Below are positions 43,571 to 55,429 of a stretch of 64,000 nt of DNA, piece after piece. The stretch's first letter is position 1. Each line of letters opens with the position of its first letter. The DNA comes from Lonicera japonica (taxonomy: Eukaryota; Streptophyta; Magnoliopsida; Dipsacales; Caprifoliaceae): positions 1-64,000 of the forward strand of contig JAKCWG010000665.1 of the NCBI GenBank assembly GCA_021464415.1, given 5' to 3'. The position numbers were made by a program, and so were the translations under genes. The notes beneath the pieces were generated by a model. The model had not been told where the DNA came from. It made no database searches and saw only the letters and a program-made list of their open reading frames with translations.

Positions 43571-44183
43571 ATTGCAAACATGATTGATTTCATTATACGT
43601 ATTCGTGCCGATTACTCTACCAATTTAATATTTTCATATCAAAAAAGATAATTATTCTTATTAGATGCATATTTTAACCGATAAAAAATATAGTTGGATT
43701 CTCTTTATAATTTGTAAGATTTAATAAAAGTAGATATAAACTATCTTTTGATAGATATAATAAGTGTTTTGACCTCATATGCACGCTTGGCTATGGAATA
43801 ATTAAAACTTGAATTTTATAATTAATTGGATTTAATGATTAAATTAGTACGATGTCCGGCATGAATATTAGGAATATAATATTAATAACTATTTGTTTTA
43901 TTTATAATATTAGTTATATTACCAATTCTAGCCCTATAACGTTATATGCTGTCCAAGATTTATTTTTTTTTTAGCGATATGTTTGCATACAATTTTATGG
44001 ACATTTTTTTTTGGTTTGGTGTGGGTGGGTGTGGTGGTGGTGGCGGGGAGGGGAGAGTTCTACGGGGCTTTCTTGGATAACAATTGATTGATTTTTAATC
44101 ATTATCATCTCTTCCATTTTTTGGGTTACAAATTTCGTCTCTACCCATTTAGATTGCAATGTTAATTGGCTAGTTAGACTTTT
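43571..44183. other. Intergenic; short inverted match to 46090-46175
   Basis: 43884-43955 (AATAACTATTTGTTTTAT, then TAGCCCTATAACGTTATA) is the reverse complement of 46100-46175. Otherwise there is no feature; a G-rich stretch lies at 44022-44058. Confidence 0.6.
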
Positions 44184-44412
44184 TTGCTAATTGAATATTT
44201 ATATAACTAATTAATATTTACCGCAAAATTTAGTATCCTTTGCGTATTTATTTTTTTAAGTCCTTATAGTAAAAAGAACAAAAGTAGTATTTCGTGTATT
44301 GTGAGGTTTACAACTTACGTACCATTTTATGTTGACCAAGATGTTATTATATATTGATGGATGCATTTATAAAACATATTTATGGTGTGCATTATGTCAT
44401 CTTTCACCTGAA

Positions 44413-44555
44413 CCCCCGGGGCGGACTCAAGGAGGGACAGGATGAGCTTCAGCTCAGAGGAAAGTTTTGAAAAACCCACTAGCACATGTAGAAAAAAAAA
44501 ATTGCTAAGTTTTAGCACACCCTTCAAAAAATACCTGAGTCTGCCGCTCATGTTC
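44413..44555. mobile_element. Short GGGGCGGACTCAAGG MITE-like insertion
   Basis: CGGGGCGGACTCAAGG at left is inverted relative to CCTGAGTCTGCCGCTC at right. About 140 bp. A related, differently decayed copy is in arm B near 54945-55090. Confidence 0.5.
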
Positions 44556-44868
44556 GCACTAGATTTTATGTGCATGGATGATTGGATTCCCCATATCGAA
44601 TTGTACTCCCTTCAGTCACTATGGTATTAATTTGATATGTTCTTTAGTAAACATTTATCCAGCCCAAAATATATACTTCGATAATTACTTTGTATTGTTT
44701 AGTCCCACTTAGATGTACCATGTTCCAACATGAATGCTTATAATGAAGGGTTTACACAATGTTGTTTCTTCTCCTTTATTTTAAGGGATATCACAATTGT
44801 CTTTTGCATTAATAATATGCTTAAATGTAAAATATGGTGCAATTTATTGCTTGTGTTGAAGTTTCGTG

Positions 44869-44870
<2 letters not shown>

Positions 44871-44955
<85 letters not shown>
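44871..44955. repeat. (TA)n microsatellite, about 42 units
   Basis: An uninterrupted alternating TA run. The tyrosine/isoleucine frames across it on both strands are artefacts. The inverted paralogues at 50806-50825 and 52560 carry only short TA runs. Confidence 0.97.
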
Positions 44956-44957
<2 letters not shown>

Positions 44958-44999
44958 CCCATTCTCACTCACTTTTTGACTTTTGTCCACTATTAAATT

Positions 45000-45850
45000 A
45001 TGTCAAATTGCATGTATTCTTTTTATGTGGTTTTGACTTGTTATTGTTTTAAAAATGTGATTGATAGATGTAACGTACTTTAAAGTTGAATTTTAGGTAA
45101 ATCTAGAATAATATCTTCTACAAGATTATAGAGAATTTATTTAAGGTAGAAGTTAATCTTGACAAAAAGGCATTTTAGGAAGAAGCTAATTACATTATAA
45201 TTTAATTTAACATTATCATCAATAAATTAAAAGGCAATTTGTGCTTTGGACTAATGTGTGAAACTCTTTGTCCTTGAGTAAAAAGAAAAAATAAGAATCG
45301 TCCCTGAGACCAAAAATCCCTTATTTTTACTATTAAATATAATACAATTATAATTTAATATTATATATACACAAATAGTAATAGTAAATAATTAAATATG
45401 CATATGCATATATATTATATGTATATGTATGTACATAGCATATTTATTATTCAAACAAATAAATTTGAAATTCTAATAGAATTCTAAATCAAAATTACAT
45501 ATAATTCAAACAATGTTAGTAATTCTATAAAATTCCAAAACTATATAATCAAACGCACCCTTAATATATTTCAAATACCTTTATGAACCCCTAACTAACG
45601 ACCTAGCCAAATTTACGTAATAAATTAATCATCAATATAGTAACACATGCAAATAAGCGTATAAGGATTCACAATATTAAACGCAATCAAAAAAATTTAA
45701 GCATGAAATTCTACATGAAAAACTAAGAAAACATGAATTTAAATTAGGAACCTGTAATTGAGACAGTAATTCAACGTAATCTAACAATAAAATTTGAAAT
45801 TAATCTTTAAAATTTACTCAAAACCTTTCTCTCTTACTTCGTTTAGACTA
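45000..45850 (+). repeat. Segment shared by three copies in this window
   Basis: Inverted partner at 49868-50790 over nearly the whole length. Direct partner at 51905-52455 over the first 550 bp. Landmarks are GGTTTTGACTTGTTATTGTT, TAATCTTGACAAAA, TAAGCTAATTACATTATAAT, ATAGCATATTTATTA and GAATTCTAAATCAAAATTA. Confidence 0.9.
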
Positions 45851-46471
45851 GGGAAAAAATATGAATAATCTTTTTTCATATTAAACTATTTAATAAAATT
45901 ATAACTATTTAATAAATTATCAAAATATAGTAATATAAATTGAGTTTGAATTAAATTATTACCCATTTACTTATTTTGGAAGGAAAAAATTAATAATTAA
46001 TAATATATTATTTCCTTTTGATCAATTTTAGAAGCCAAGATAAAGGCCGGCCACAAATGGGCTTGGGGCCCAATAAATTAGGATTTGTTGTACAATTTCT
46101 TGTACAGTATATAACGTTATAGGGCTAAAATTGGTAATATAGCTAATATTAGAAATAAAACAATTAGTTATTAAAAAGTTTGGATCGGAAACTAATAGGA
46201 AAAAAAAGGGTATCCTTTGTTGCAACCAGTCTGGATACATTGTCCTTTTGCCCAATTTTCTATAAAAATAAATATATTTTTTGACTTATGATAAAAACAA
46301 AATAATGAGCTAAATACAAAATTTTAGATTTTTCTTTACTAAATTTATAAATATGGTAGGTTTAAATAAAGAGGCCTTTAAAATATTAGGCCTAATACTA
46401 ATTTGTTATAATTGTTTTCGGCTTGTGTGCCCAAGCCCATGACCAATTCGGCAAAGTAGCAGCACCCTAAT
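45851..46471. other. Intergenic upstream of the F-box promoter
   Basis: A+T-rich. It contains GGCCGGCC and TGGGGCCCAATAAAT near 46045-46075 and the short inverted match described at 43571-44183. No gene. Confidence 0.4.
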
Positions 46472-46480
46472 TTATAAATA
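46472..46480 (+). promoter_or_regulatory. TATA box of the F-box gene
   Basis: TTTATAAATAAAGGAGCC, preceded by TGCCCAAGCCCATGACC. The same TATAAATAAAGGAGCC block occurs at 49727-49742, next to a similar CATCAC...TTTCTCTTC leader. Transcription would start about 30 bases downstream. Confidence 0.55.
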
Positions 46481-46489
46481 AAGGAGCCA

Positions 46490-46535
46490 TGCGCATCACA
46501 GTAGTCTCCCACATTCAATTTCTCTTCTTCTTGCA

Positions 46536-46577
<42 letters not shown>

Positions 46578-47630
46578 TTATTTTTTTAAAATTTTTTAAA
46601 TTTTTTTTATCGCTTTCACTTAATTGCTGCAATCTTTATTATTATGATCTCAAATTAGAGCACATTGTTTTCGGTATTTGTTCTAAACCATACTTTTTGC
46701 GATCGAAATCGCCAAGTTTCTGTTTCCACATCCCGTAATGTTTAAATTTAACATATTTGAATTGAATTGTGGTTTTTGCTTAATCATTCTAAATTCAATT
46801 TTAATAAAAGGTTTTGTAGTGTCAAACACTACTTAACACAAATAGATTCTGTAACTAGTATTGTTATGTATAATTCATGTTGTGCATGAATAATCATGAA
46901 AAATATGTGTTTACGAGATAAATTATCTTGTGGATTAAAGAAAATGTAATTATAAAAGGACTATTGGTCTGCTGAATTGCCCATTTCGTTGCCCGAAAGT
47001 TATGAATACCCTAGAACCTTTTATTGTTGATTATTATTGAAGTTTTTCACGTGTTTAATTATTTTAGCACGTTGTTTTCAGTATTTTTATTTAATCTTAT
47101 TCCATGTTCCCGTAATGTTATTTTAGGTTGATTTTAGTTAGAATACCTTACGTTAATTGTCAGTTTTACTTTTATTGCATTTTAAGCTTAGTTTAGATTT
47201 TCTTTATCATGTGAATCCACATGATTAATCATCATTTATTCATTTTTTTTTTAGTTTTAGTTCGATTATGGAATCCTAAAATGGTAAATTCACGCTAGAA
47301 ATCTCTTATTGTTCATGTCAAGAGATTGAATCGCAACTTGGTGAAGTTATTATCATTTTGGGTTTCAGGAACGAACAAAAACTTGAACTAAACAAACACC
47401 ATTATTTCTCTCCTTTCTTGTTTTCATTTTGCTTTTCAATCAAAATCACCAGTTTAAGCTTTAAAAGTAAAGATCAAAGTAGGCACCATAAACTATGGTA
47501 CAATGTAACTACCATTAAGCTACTCTATGTTATATGTATATGAATTTTAATAGCTAATTGTTGACTAATTTTTTTCGTACACAGCTCATATTTTTAAATG
47601 CTTTGATGTAGGCTTTTTGCAAAGTTTTCA
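46490..47630 (+). other. 5' leader and probable leader intron of the F-box gene
   Basis: A C/T-rich leader (CACATTCAATTTCTCTTCTT) is followed by an (ATT)n tract at 46540-46577 and a long A+T-rich stretch. Acceptor-like TTTGATGTAG ends near 47612, shortly before the ATG. The exon limits are inferred, not shown. Confidence 0.35.
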
Positions 47631-48785
47631 ATGGAGACGACAACCATCAAAACTGTGGAAGCTGAGGAGAAATCGATGGCTTATCTTCCGGTCGATGTTT
47701 TAAGTTTGATTGGATCACGTCTCCTAGCTAGAGACCTTGTTTATTTCCGCTCTGTTTGTAGAGCATGGAGATTAGTTATTTCCTCACTTCCTTCTTCCTC
47801 TGTTCATTTCACCAAATCTATAACCTCCTCCGTATCGGCCTTAGTTCAGTTCCCTTTGCTCATGTACTCTGGATGTCAAAGCTCATTTTACAGTTTCTAC
47901 CACCCTATTTGCAACACCACCTATGTATTGGATTCCCCAGAAATAACTAATGCCAAAATCCGCTTCTCAAAGGATGGTTGGTAACTTATGTCTCGATCAC
48001 ATGAAATCTTCTTTTTTAACCCTCTTACAAAGAAAAGAATTGATCTTCCAAATTTACCCGACGGCATTTATAATTTCAGAAGTATTTCCTTTTCTTCTAT
48101 TCCAACTTTAGCGGACTGCATAGTTTTTGGAATTATGCAATCCTTTTTGGATTACATTTTGTTTAGTTTCATTCGTCGCAGTGAAAATACTTGGAATACG
48201 TTCAGCAGTACGGGCAATTTAGATTTTTGGGTATCTCATAATAACCATGTTTTTCACAATGGAGTTTTTTACTGCTTGGGTAAAAATGGGAATTTGGGTA
48301 CTTTTGACCCTAAAAAGGCAGGCGAAGGCGAAGATGAAGACGAAGGTGCACATGGATGGACTGTTCTTGCAAAGCCAATGGAAAAACCTTGTAATTCTAT
48401 CCGACAAAACTATTTGGTCGAGTGCAATGGTGATTTGATAGCTGTATTTGTTGGGCATGTGGGGAAATGGATTAAGATATTCAAGCTTGACTCTTGTATG
48501 ATGGTTTGGAGGAAAGTAGAGAGTTTAGGAGACCAAACGTTATTTGTGAGTTGGTCCAAATCATTATCAGCAACCAAACAACAAGAAGTTTTTGGAATGG
48601 AGAACAAAATATTTTTTCCCAGGTTTCATCGAAAGAACGGCATCTTTTACTCTCTCAACACATGCAGGTTTCACACTATGGGAACAAGATATAACAGTAA
48701 TGACTTTTATAACACAACGACGAAGATGCATTGTACTTGGATTCAGCCCAGTTCTCACATATCTTTTGATGAAGAGTTTCACTGA
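47631..48785 (+). pseudogene. F-box/DUF295 protein gene with one in-frame stop
   Basis: Residues about 16-50 (AYLPVDVLSLIGSRLLARDL, then VYFRSVCRAWR) form an F-box, which would bind SKP1 in an SCF ubiquitin ligase. After SKDGW at 47984 there is TAA. The same phase continues with LMSRSHEIFFFNPLTKKRID, then FRSISFSS, HNGVFYCLGKNGNLGTFDP and KIFFPRFHRKNGIFYSLNTC, the DUF295/kelch-like C-terminal half. Total length is 384 codons including the stop, normal for this family. Only one base separates TAA from a leucine codon (TTA), and the expected family text at this point is GWLLMS. It is either a young pseudogene, a readthrough gene, or a sequence error. The substrate is unknown. Confidence 0.85.
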
Positions 48786-49152
48786 TGGTAGTCTTATACT
48801 AAGGTACAAGTAGCAAGTAGTACATTGTCAAAAGGAAATTGTTTGTCACCTTCTGTTAGGTAGAATTATCTATACTATATGCAAAAGTACGAATAATCGT
48901 TTGTGTTTTTCCTCTTTTATATATATACTAGTCATTGCCAGTGTCTACGGCACGAGTAATTATGCTTATATGTAATTGGTGACACTATCGAAAATCATAT
49001 TTATTATAACTTTTTTTATATTTATAATAACTTGTAATTTTAATATTTTTTTTATCTATGTTATTATTACAAAAGAGGAATTAATTTTTTTTCCTACGGC
49101 ACTATAAAAAAGAAAGAAAGAAGGAACAAGAAACCACACGATAAAAAAAGAA
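48786..49152. other. 3' flank of the F-box gene; possible Helitron start
   Basis: TCTTTTATATATATACTAGT, then TGCCAGTGTCTACGGCACGA near 48913-48955, resembles plant Helitron 5' ends. The matching 3' end was not found. Confidence 0.3.
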
Positions 49153-49625
49153 GGGTGCTGGTAAAGGCACCCTTGTTTTTTAGTTTTGACACCTTTTTTT
49201 TAAAAAAAATTATGGGTGCCTAAATAAACACCTATCTATATTAATTGGGCTCATACGATAAATCCAATTCAATTTTTTATTAACACTATTATCAAAATTA
49301 AGGTGCAGATTCTTGTATAGAAGATCGAAAGAATATTCATTTTTTTTCTCGTTACTTCTCCGTTCATTTTAATTTTGCTTTATAAAGTCTAATTGTAATG
49401 TGTTTAATTAGATATTGTGAGAGAAATGAGAAACATTTTTTTACAAATAACAAATTTAGTTTTACCTTTGTCTTCTTATGAAAGCATAAATCTAAGTTTG
49501 CCTTCGTTTTCTTTTTATTCTAAAAGAAAATTTTACGAAAATAATGTTAATTAGTTCAAGCACCCTTAATATTTTATTAAAAAGGGCGCAAAAACTAGAA
49601 AAGAAGTGTGCTTTTACTAGCACCC
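49153..49625. mobile_element. MITE with GGGTGCTxGTAAAxGCAC ends
   Basis: The left end is GGGTGCTGGTAAAGGCACCC; the reverse complement of the right end is GGGTGCTAGTAAAAGCACAC. About 473 bp, no frame. The flanking AAAGAAAG-type purine tracts obscure the target duplication. Confidence 0.7.
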
Positions 49626-49726
49626 AAAAAGAAAAGAAAAGAAAGAAGCTAGACGTGGTGGGCCCAAGCTAGCCCATATCATCCTATCCTAAATACCTAA
49701 TTCTAATTCAAGATGGATTTTTCAGT

Positions 49727-49742
49727 TATAAATAAAGGAGCC
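49727..49742 (+). promoter_or_regulatory. TATA block, F-box promoter paralogue
   Basis: TATAAATAAAGGAGCC as at 46474, with upstream GTGGGCCCAAGC and downstream CATCACC...TTCTCTTCC. No F-box coding region follows. The leader text TGAGAGCATTAATAGATAAT recurs in 60080-60230. Confidence 0.5.
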
Positions 49743-49867
49743 GATCACATCACCTTCGATTTCTCTTCCTTCTTCTTCCAATCTTTATATATATATATAT
49801 ATATATATATATTTTCCCTTTGAGAGCATTAATAGATAATATTTTCACTTAATTGCCGGAGTTTGAA

Positions 49868-50790
49868 AGAAGTAAAATACAAGGTTTTGAGTAGATTTTG
49901 AAGATTAATTTCAAATTTTATTGTTAGATTGTGTTGGATTACTATTTTAATTCCAGGTTCCTAATTTAAATTCATATTTTCTTAGTTTTTTTGCGTATGT
50001 ATGCTTAATTTTTTTCAATTGCATTTAATATTGTGAATCCTTATATGCTTATTTATATGTTTACTATATTGATGATTAATTTATTACATATATTCGGTTA
50101 GGTCGTTAGTTAGGGGCCTATAAAGGCATCCGAAATATATTAAGGATGCATTTGATTACATAGTTTCGAAATTTTATAGAATTAGAATTATTTGAATTAC
50201 AAACATTGTTTGGATTATATGTAATTTTGATTTAGAATTCTATTAAAATACCAAATTTATTTGTTTGACTAATACGTAGAATTCATGGACAGCGGTGACT
50301 AAGGTTTATACATATATATATATATGCATATGTATATTAATTTAATTATTTACTATTTGTGTATATATAATATTAAATTATTATGGTATTATGTTTAATA
50401 GTAAAAATAAGGGAATTTTGGTCTAAAAGACAATTCTAATTTTTTCTTTCTGCTCAAAGACAAACATTTTCACACATTAGTTCAAAGCACAAATTACCAT
50501 TTGATTTACTGATGATAATTTTAAATTAAATTATAATGTAATTAGCTTATTCCTAAAATGTCATTTTGTCAAGATTAACTTCTACCTTAAATAAATTCCC
50601 TATAATCTGGTTGAAGATATTATTCTATATTAGCCTAAAATTCAACTTTAAAGTACGTTACATCTCATACGGCTCCTCAAAGGTCACAAATAAATCTAAG
50701 AACCGGTTCTCTATTATTTATCTTGTTTGCTTTTATTTATTTTGATATCTTCGTAGGATACATACTCTAATAGTGGACAAAACTCTTAAA
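49868..50790 (-). repeat. Inverted copy of 45000-45850
   Basis: The reverse complement aligns from AAAACCTTG.. (partner 45840) to TAATAGTGGACAAAACTC (partner 44990). A run of about 90 bp at its right end (50780-50870) recurs directly at 52515-52610. Confidence 0.9.
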
Positions 50791-51228
50791 TTGCGTGAGA
50801 ATGGGAAATATATATATATATATATGCACGAAACTTTAACACAAACAATAAATTGCACTATATTATACATTTAGGGTGCTTTTGGCACGCCGGATAAGGA
50901 GGTAGGATATGATATAAGAAATATTGAATAGGATAAGAGTCGTAATTAGTCGAATAAGAATTATGCAGTATTCTAATACTTGGGACTCGATCGGCGAGGT
51001 GGGGAGTGGGGAGTTTTCAATTACTCGGGGATTAATCAAAAAATATTAGATAGGGTATATTTTAATATAAATAATATTCTAAATACTATAATATGATCAA
51101 ATAATATCATACTAAAGAACATTAATAAAAAATTATTAAAATACAATATTAATTTAAATAACTATATATATATATTATTTATTTATTTATTTATAATAAG
51201 GTAATACTAACAAGGGGATATTAAAAAA

Positions 51229-51895
51229 TAGGGTTTGTATGAAAAAGTTTTATGTAAAAGAACCAAGAAATAATATTTTTGTAAATTAAGGGCTTATATT
51301 TGACCAAACTCCAAAAGGAGTGCAAAGTTAACTTTGCAGTAAATTTTAAATAGTATTTTTTTATGGAATCATGCAAAATTAAGTTTGCACTACATGTTTT
51401 TTAGCATATTATTATAAATAAGTGTTTAATTGACAGTTCTTTAAAATAATTTTAACAAATTACATATCCAAAACCTATTTATTAATAAAATACACATAAT
51501 AATTTTTTCGGAGTTACGCAAAGTTAAGTTTGCACTCTTTATTTTCTAAAACAATACTATGTATTTGTGTTTATTTGATGTTGTTTTAAACTTTTATGAA
51601 TGAAATATAAGAATATATTTGTTAAAAAATATAAATGCATCATGCAAAACAAATTTGATTTAAATTTTTTTGATGGCGAAGTTAAATTTGCACAAAGAAT
51701 AATTTTATGCAAGGTTAAGTTTGCACTCAACATAATTTTGTGCAAAGTTAAGTTTGCAATCGATTAAAGCCCTTCTTTTAAAACACAATTAATAAACAAG
51801 CCCTTGTTTCAGAATGATAATGATATCTAGGCTCTTATTTCTAAAAAATATTATTCGTTGATTTTTTTGCAAAACACATTATTATGTAAGACCTT
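51229..51895. mobile_element. TIR element with palindrome units, copy 2
   Basis: The left end is TAGGGTTTGTATGAAAAAGT, then AAGAAATAATATTTTTGT. The reverse complement of the right end is AAGGTCTTACATAATAATGT, then ACGAATAATATTTTTTAG. These are about 65 bp of inverted similarity. The core has seven units of the TGCAAAGTTAA/TTTGCA type, including the perfect 18 bp palindrome TGCAAAGTTAACTTTGCA at about 51322-51339. Spacing is looser than in copy 1. Confidence 0.7.
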
Positions 51896-51904
51896 TTACC
51901 TTAT

Positions 51905-52455
51905 TTCCAGGTTAAATTATGTCAAATTACATGTATTCTTTTTATTTGGTTTTGACTTGTTATTGTTTTAAAAATGTGATTAATAGATGTAACTTTAAAG
52001 TTGAATTTTAGGTTAATCTAGATTAATATCTTCAACGAGATTATAGGGAATTTATTTAAGGTTAAAGTTAATCTTGACAAAAGGGCATTTTAGGATAAGC
52101 TAATTACATTATAATTTAATTTAACATTATCCGCAATAAATTAAATAGTAATTTTTTGAATTTGTGCTTTGAACTAATGTGTGAAAATGTTTGTCCTTGA
52201 ATAGAAAGAAAATATAAGAATTGTCCTTTAAACCAAAAATCCCTTACTTTTACTAATAAATATAATACAAGTATAATTTAATATAATATATGCACAAATA
52301 GTAAATAATTAAATATACGTATGCATATATATTATATGTATATCTATGTACATAGCATATTTATTAGTCAAACAAATAAATTTAGAATTCTAACAAAATT
52401 CTAAATCAAAATTAGATACAATCCAACCAATGTTAGTAATTCAAAGAATTCCAGT
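51905..52455 (+). repeat. Direct copy of 44990-45545
   Basis: Same landmarks as 45000-45850, about 550 bp in the same orientation. Together with 49868-50790 it makes a local inverted repeat around the TIR element copy 2. Confidence 0.9.
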
Positions 52456-52819
52456 TCTAATCTTTTAATCTTTCCTAGTGTTTTTCTATTGTAAATGCTT
52501 TTCTTAATGTATTATTTATTAGTATGGACAAAACTCATAGAATGCGTGAGAATGGAAAATATATATGCACGAAACTTTTAACACAAACAATAAATTGCAC
52601 CATATTTTAAATTTAAGCATATATATTAATGCAAAAGATAGCTATGATATCCCTTAAAATAAAGTAGAAAAAACAACATTGTGTAAACCCTTGATTACAA
52701 GCACTCATGTTGGAACATGGTACATCTAAGTGGGATTACCATCACAATAACAAAGTAATTAAGGGAGTATATATTTTGGGCTAAATAAATATTTACGAAG
52801 AAACTTATCAAATTAATAC

Positions 52820-52950
52820 TGTTGACCTAAAAGTCATAATCTTATTTTGATAATAATAATAAATCAATCATGTGTAATTTAACATGTTGTTGATTTAATA
52901 TTGTAGCTTTTTTATTTGGAAAATCAAAAATAGCATAATTGCTCAAATCA
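52820..52950 (+). repeat. 5' LTR fragment
   Basis: Matches the first 130 bp of the 3' LTR (CTTATTTTGATAATAA, CAATCATGTGTA, TTATTTGGAAAATCAA, ATTGCTCAAA), then diverges into internal sequence. The PBS was lost in the deletion. Confidence 0.85.
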
Positions 52951-53321
52951 TTGCCTCATCGATGGAAGGGCATACAAATCGTTGCCTCATCGATGAAGCA
53001 CACATGGCAGCTACCATTTTCTCTCCGTGGCCTTGATCCCTTTTTAATGTTGCCATAGGAGGAGAAAATGTGTGTTGGTGGCAATCAATATTGGTAAGAC
53101 CTTTAATTACTCTATGTCTTTAACATTGATACTTGTTTTCTTTTGAAAACTTTATTTGAGATCAAAAATATTTTATTGGTTTTAAAACTATCTCAAATAT
53201 TTAAAATGATTTTAAATATCATTTATTTTATCTATGCATAAATTGAGGGGGGGCATATATCATTTATTCATATGCTATTTATGCTTGTTATTGAAAACAT
53301 ACATTAATTTATTGTCATCAT

Positions 53322-53335
53322 AAAAAAGGGGGAGA
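53322..53335 (+). other. Polypurine tract
   Basis: AAAAAAGGGGGAGA lies directly before the 3' LTR, as in Sirevirus-like and other copia elements. It primes plus-strand synthesis. Confidence 0.8.
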
Positions 53336-53336
53336 T

Positions 53337-54870
53337 TGTTGACCTAAAGGTTTTAATCTTATTTTGATAATAACAATAAATCAATCATGTGTATTTTAAC
53401 ATGTTCTTGATTTAAGATTATAGCTTTCTTATTTGGAAAATCAAGAATAACATGATTGCTCAAAGAAAGTTTGACAAGGATCATTCAATCAATATCCGAT
53501 CAAGTCAACAAAGTAATGGACTAGCAAGAGATCACTCTTATCACACACATGCTAGGAATGCATTTCATGAAGTACAAAAGATCGAGGATCATATGCTAAA
53601 ACTTCAAGTGAAGAATCAATTTGAAGAAACAAATCGAAGCATTCGAAAACTCACCTATTCGGTAATTGAGTGTTTGCTTAGGATTAATGTAAATTTTCTT
53701 AATTGATTGATTATATATCTCAAACATGAACATGCATCATTCTTAGATTGATCAAAACCAAGTTTGAATCAAAATAATTTCAAAACATCATTCTAACAAA
53801 AATTGGTTTTTAAATAAATTCATATTAAATTCAAACGATCATTATTTTGAATTTTCCCAAAAATAGATGTCTTAGAAACTTATTTTTAAAGTCCTCAAAG
53901 CATTAGAATTGATTTTGGAGCTTATATGCAAAAGTGTAAAAATTAGGATTTTGGCCTGATGGACAGAGCCCATCAGTCAACTAAACAGCTTTGCTCAGTC
54001 GACTAATGAGCTTTGCTCAGTCGACTGATGCTTCAGAATATAGCCGTTGGATTTTTGATTTTTAACCCTTTTTGGTACCAAACTTCTACAAAACCTCTAG
54101 AACGGCTATATCACTTTTGGGACTATATATACACTATCTAAGACACATTTTGACCACCTTGAATCATTCATATACTCTATTCTTCATCTATTTTCATCAT
54201 TCAAAGATTCAAAGAATTATTTTGATCAATCATTAATCATTTGAGCTATATCATCGTGATCAAATAGGATAACTCTAGTGTGAGCTTCAAATTGTACTAT
54301 TTACACACTTGAGAGAGTTATTATAAATTGGTGTGAATCACCAAAGCATTTGTATTCAATTGTGAGAGGTAAATCTCATAGGAAAAACAAGAAAGTAAAT
54401 TCTTATTTAGTTTTTGTGAGAGGTAAATTTTACAAGGTTAGCAAGAGAGAGATTCTTGTGTGAATATTGTGGTCAAGCAATATTTGTAAAGAGTGTGTGA
54501 GAGGATACACTTGTAGTGGTTTGATCTTCACCTGAAAGGAGATTGATATTAGTGAAAATTCTCGGAGAATTAACCGAACGAGGACTATGGTTTGGTAAAC
54601 CAAAACCGTGAGGACAAAAAGCCTTGGACTTCCAATTGGTTCAATCCTTCTAACTCAATCTCTTTATCTACTTGCTTTTTTATTATTTGTTGTGAGATTG
54701 TTTAATTATTTACTCTTGTGTTTAATTGTTTATTTCTTGCATTCCTTGATAAATTTGTTTAGTAAATTTGTTTTACTTAAACATTTTTGAAAAGTTTTTT
54801 AAATTCTGCATTAAAATTTTTAAACCCTATTCAACCCCCCCCCCCCTCTAGGGTTGAAATCCGACCAACA
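53337..54870 (+). repeat. 3' LTR (1,534 bp)
   Basis: Starts TGTTGACC and ends CAACA. It holds GCTTTGCTCAGTCGACT in near-tandem copies at about 53990-54030, a TATA-like GACTATATATACACTAT near 54121, and a C-run near 54834. The frame at 53452-53706 inside it has no family signature. Confidence 0.85.
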
Positions 54871-55429
54871 AATACCATAATATATGGCTGAAGGGAGTAC
54901 AATTCAATATGGGGAATTCATGCACATGCAATCTGGTACAGGCAGGGGTAGATTGGGGAATCTTCTGAAAGATGGACTAAAACTTAGTAAAGGAGTGGGC
55001 TTATATTAATTTTTTTTTGTACAAGTATTAATGAGTTTTTCAAAATTTTCCTCTGAGCTGAAGCTCACCTTGTCTCCCCTTGAGTCCGCCCATAGGTGGG
55101 TATAGGTAAAAGATGATATAATGCACACCATAAATATGTTTTATAAATACACCCATCAATATATAATAACATCTTGGTCAACATAAAATGGTATGTAAGT
55201 TGTAAACCCTCACAATACACAAAATAGTACTTTTGTTCCTTTCACTATATAAACTTAAAAAAAAATACGCAAAGGATACTAAATTTTGCGGTAATCATAA
55301 TGAAGTAAAATGGTAATAATTCTCCTTTTTATGGGCTTTTAATTAAGGAGGTGGCTTATTATTAATTTTTTCAAAAAAATAAAAGAAGTGCACATGTAAA
55401 TATTAATTAGTTATATAAATATCAATCTG

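Larger units (their letters stand above)
44184..45000 (+). repeat. Arm A of an inverted duplication (partner 52525-55428)
   Basis: CGCAAAATTTAGTATCCTTTG, GTTGACCAAGATGTTATTAT, GGTGTGCATTATGTCATCTT, GAGCTTCAGCTCAGAGGAAA, ACATGAATGCTTATAAT and GTTTCGTGCACATATAT all recur inverted in 52525-55428. It contains the empty site of the copia insertion near 44624 and a (TA)n tract. Confidence 0.9.
52820..54870 (+). mobile_element. Truncated copia LTR element with 1.5 kb 3' LTR
   Basis: TGTTGACCTAAA starts at 52820 and again at 53337. The element ends CCGACCAACA at 54870. The target duplication is AATAC (52815-52819, 54871-54875). The left LTR is cut after about 130 bp, and the internal region is reduced to about 390 bp that lacks gag-pol and retains the polypurine tract. 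The paralogous empty site near 44624 confirms the insertion. Confidence 0.9.
52525..55428 (-). repeat. Arm B of the inverted duplication, split by a copia element
   Basis: The reverse complement of arm A (44184-45000) is found in two parts, 52525-52814 and 54876-55428. They are separated by the LTR element at 52820-54870. A further 100 bp (55300-55397) has no partner. Confidence 0.9.

Noticed and set aside
44730..45052. Tyrosine/isoleucine frames on both strands
   Set aside because: Products of the (TA)n tract.
53452..53706. Frame of 84 codons as a possible retroelement gene
   Set aside because: It lies inside the 3' LTR of the copia element and has no Gag or Pol motif.
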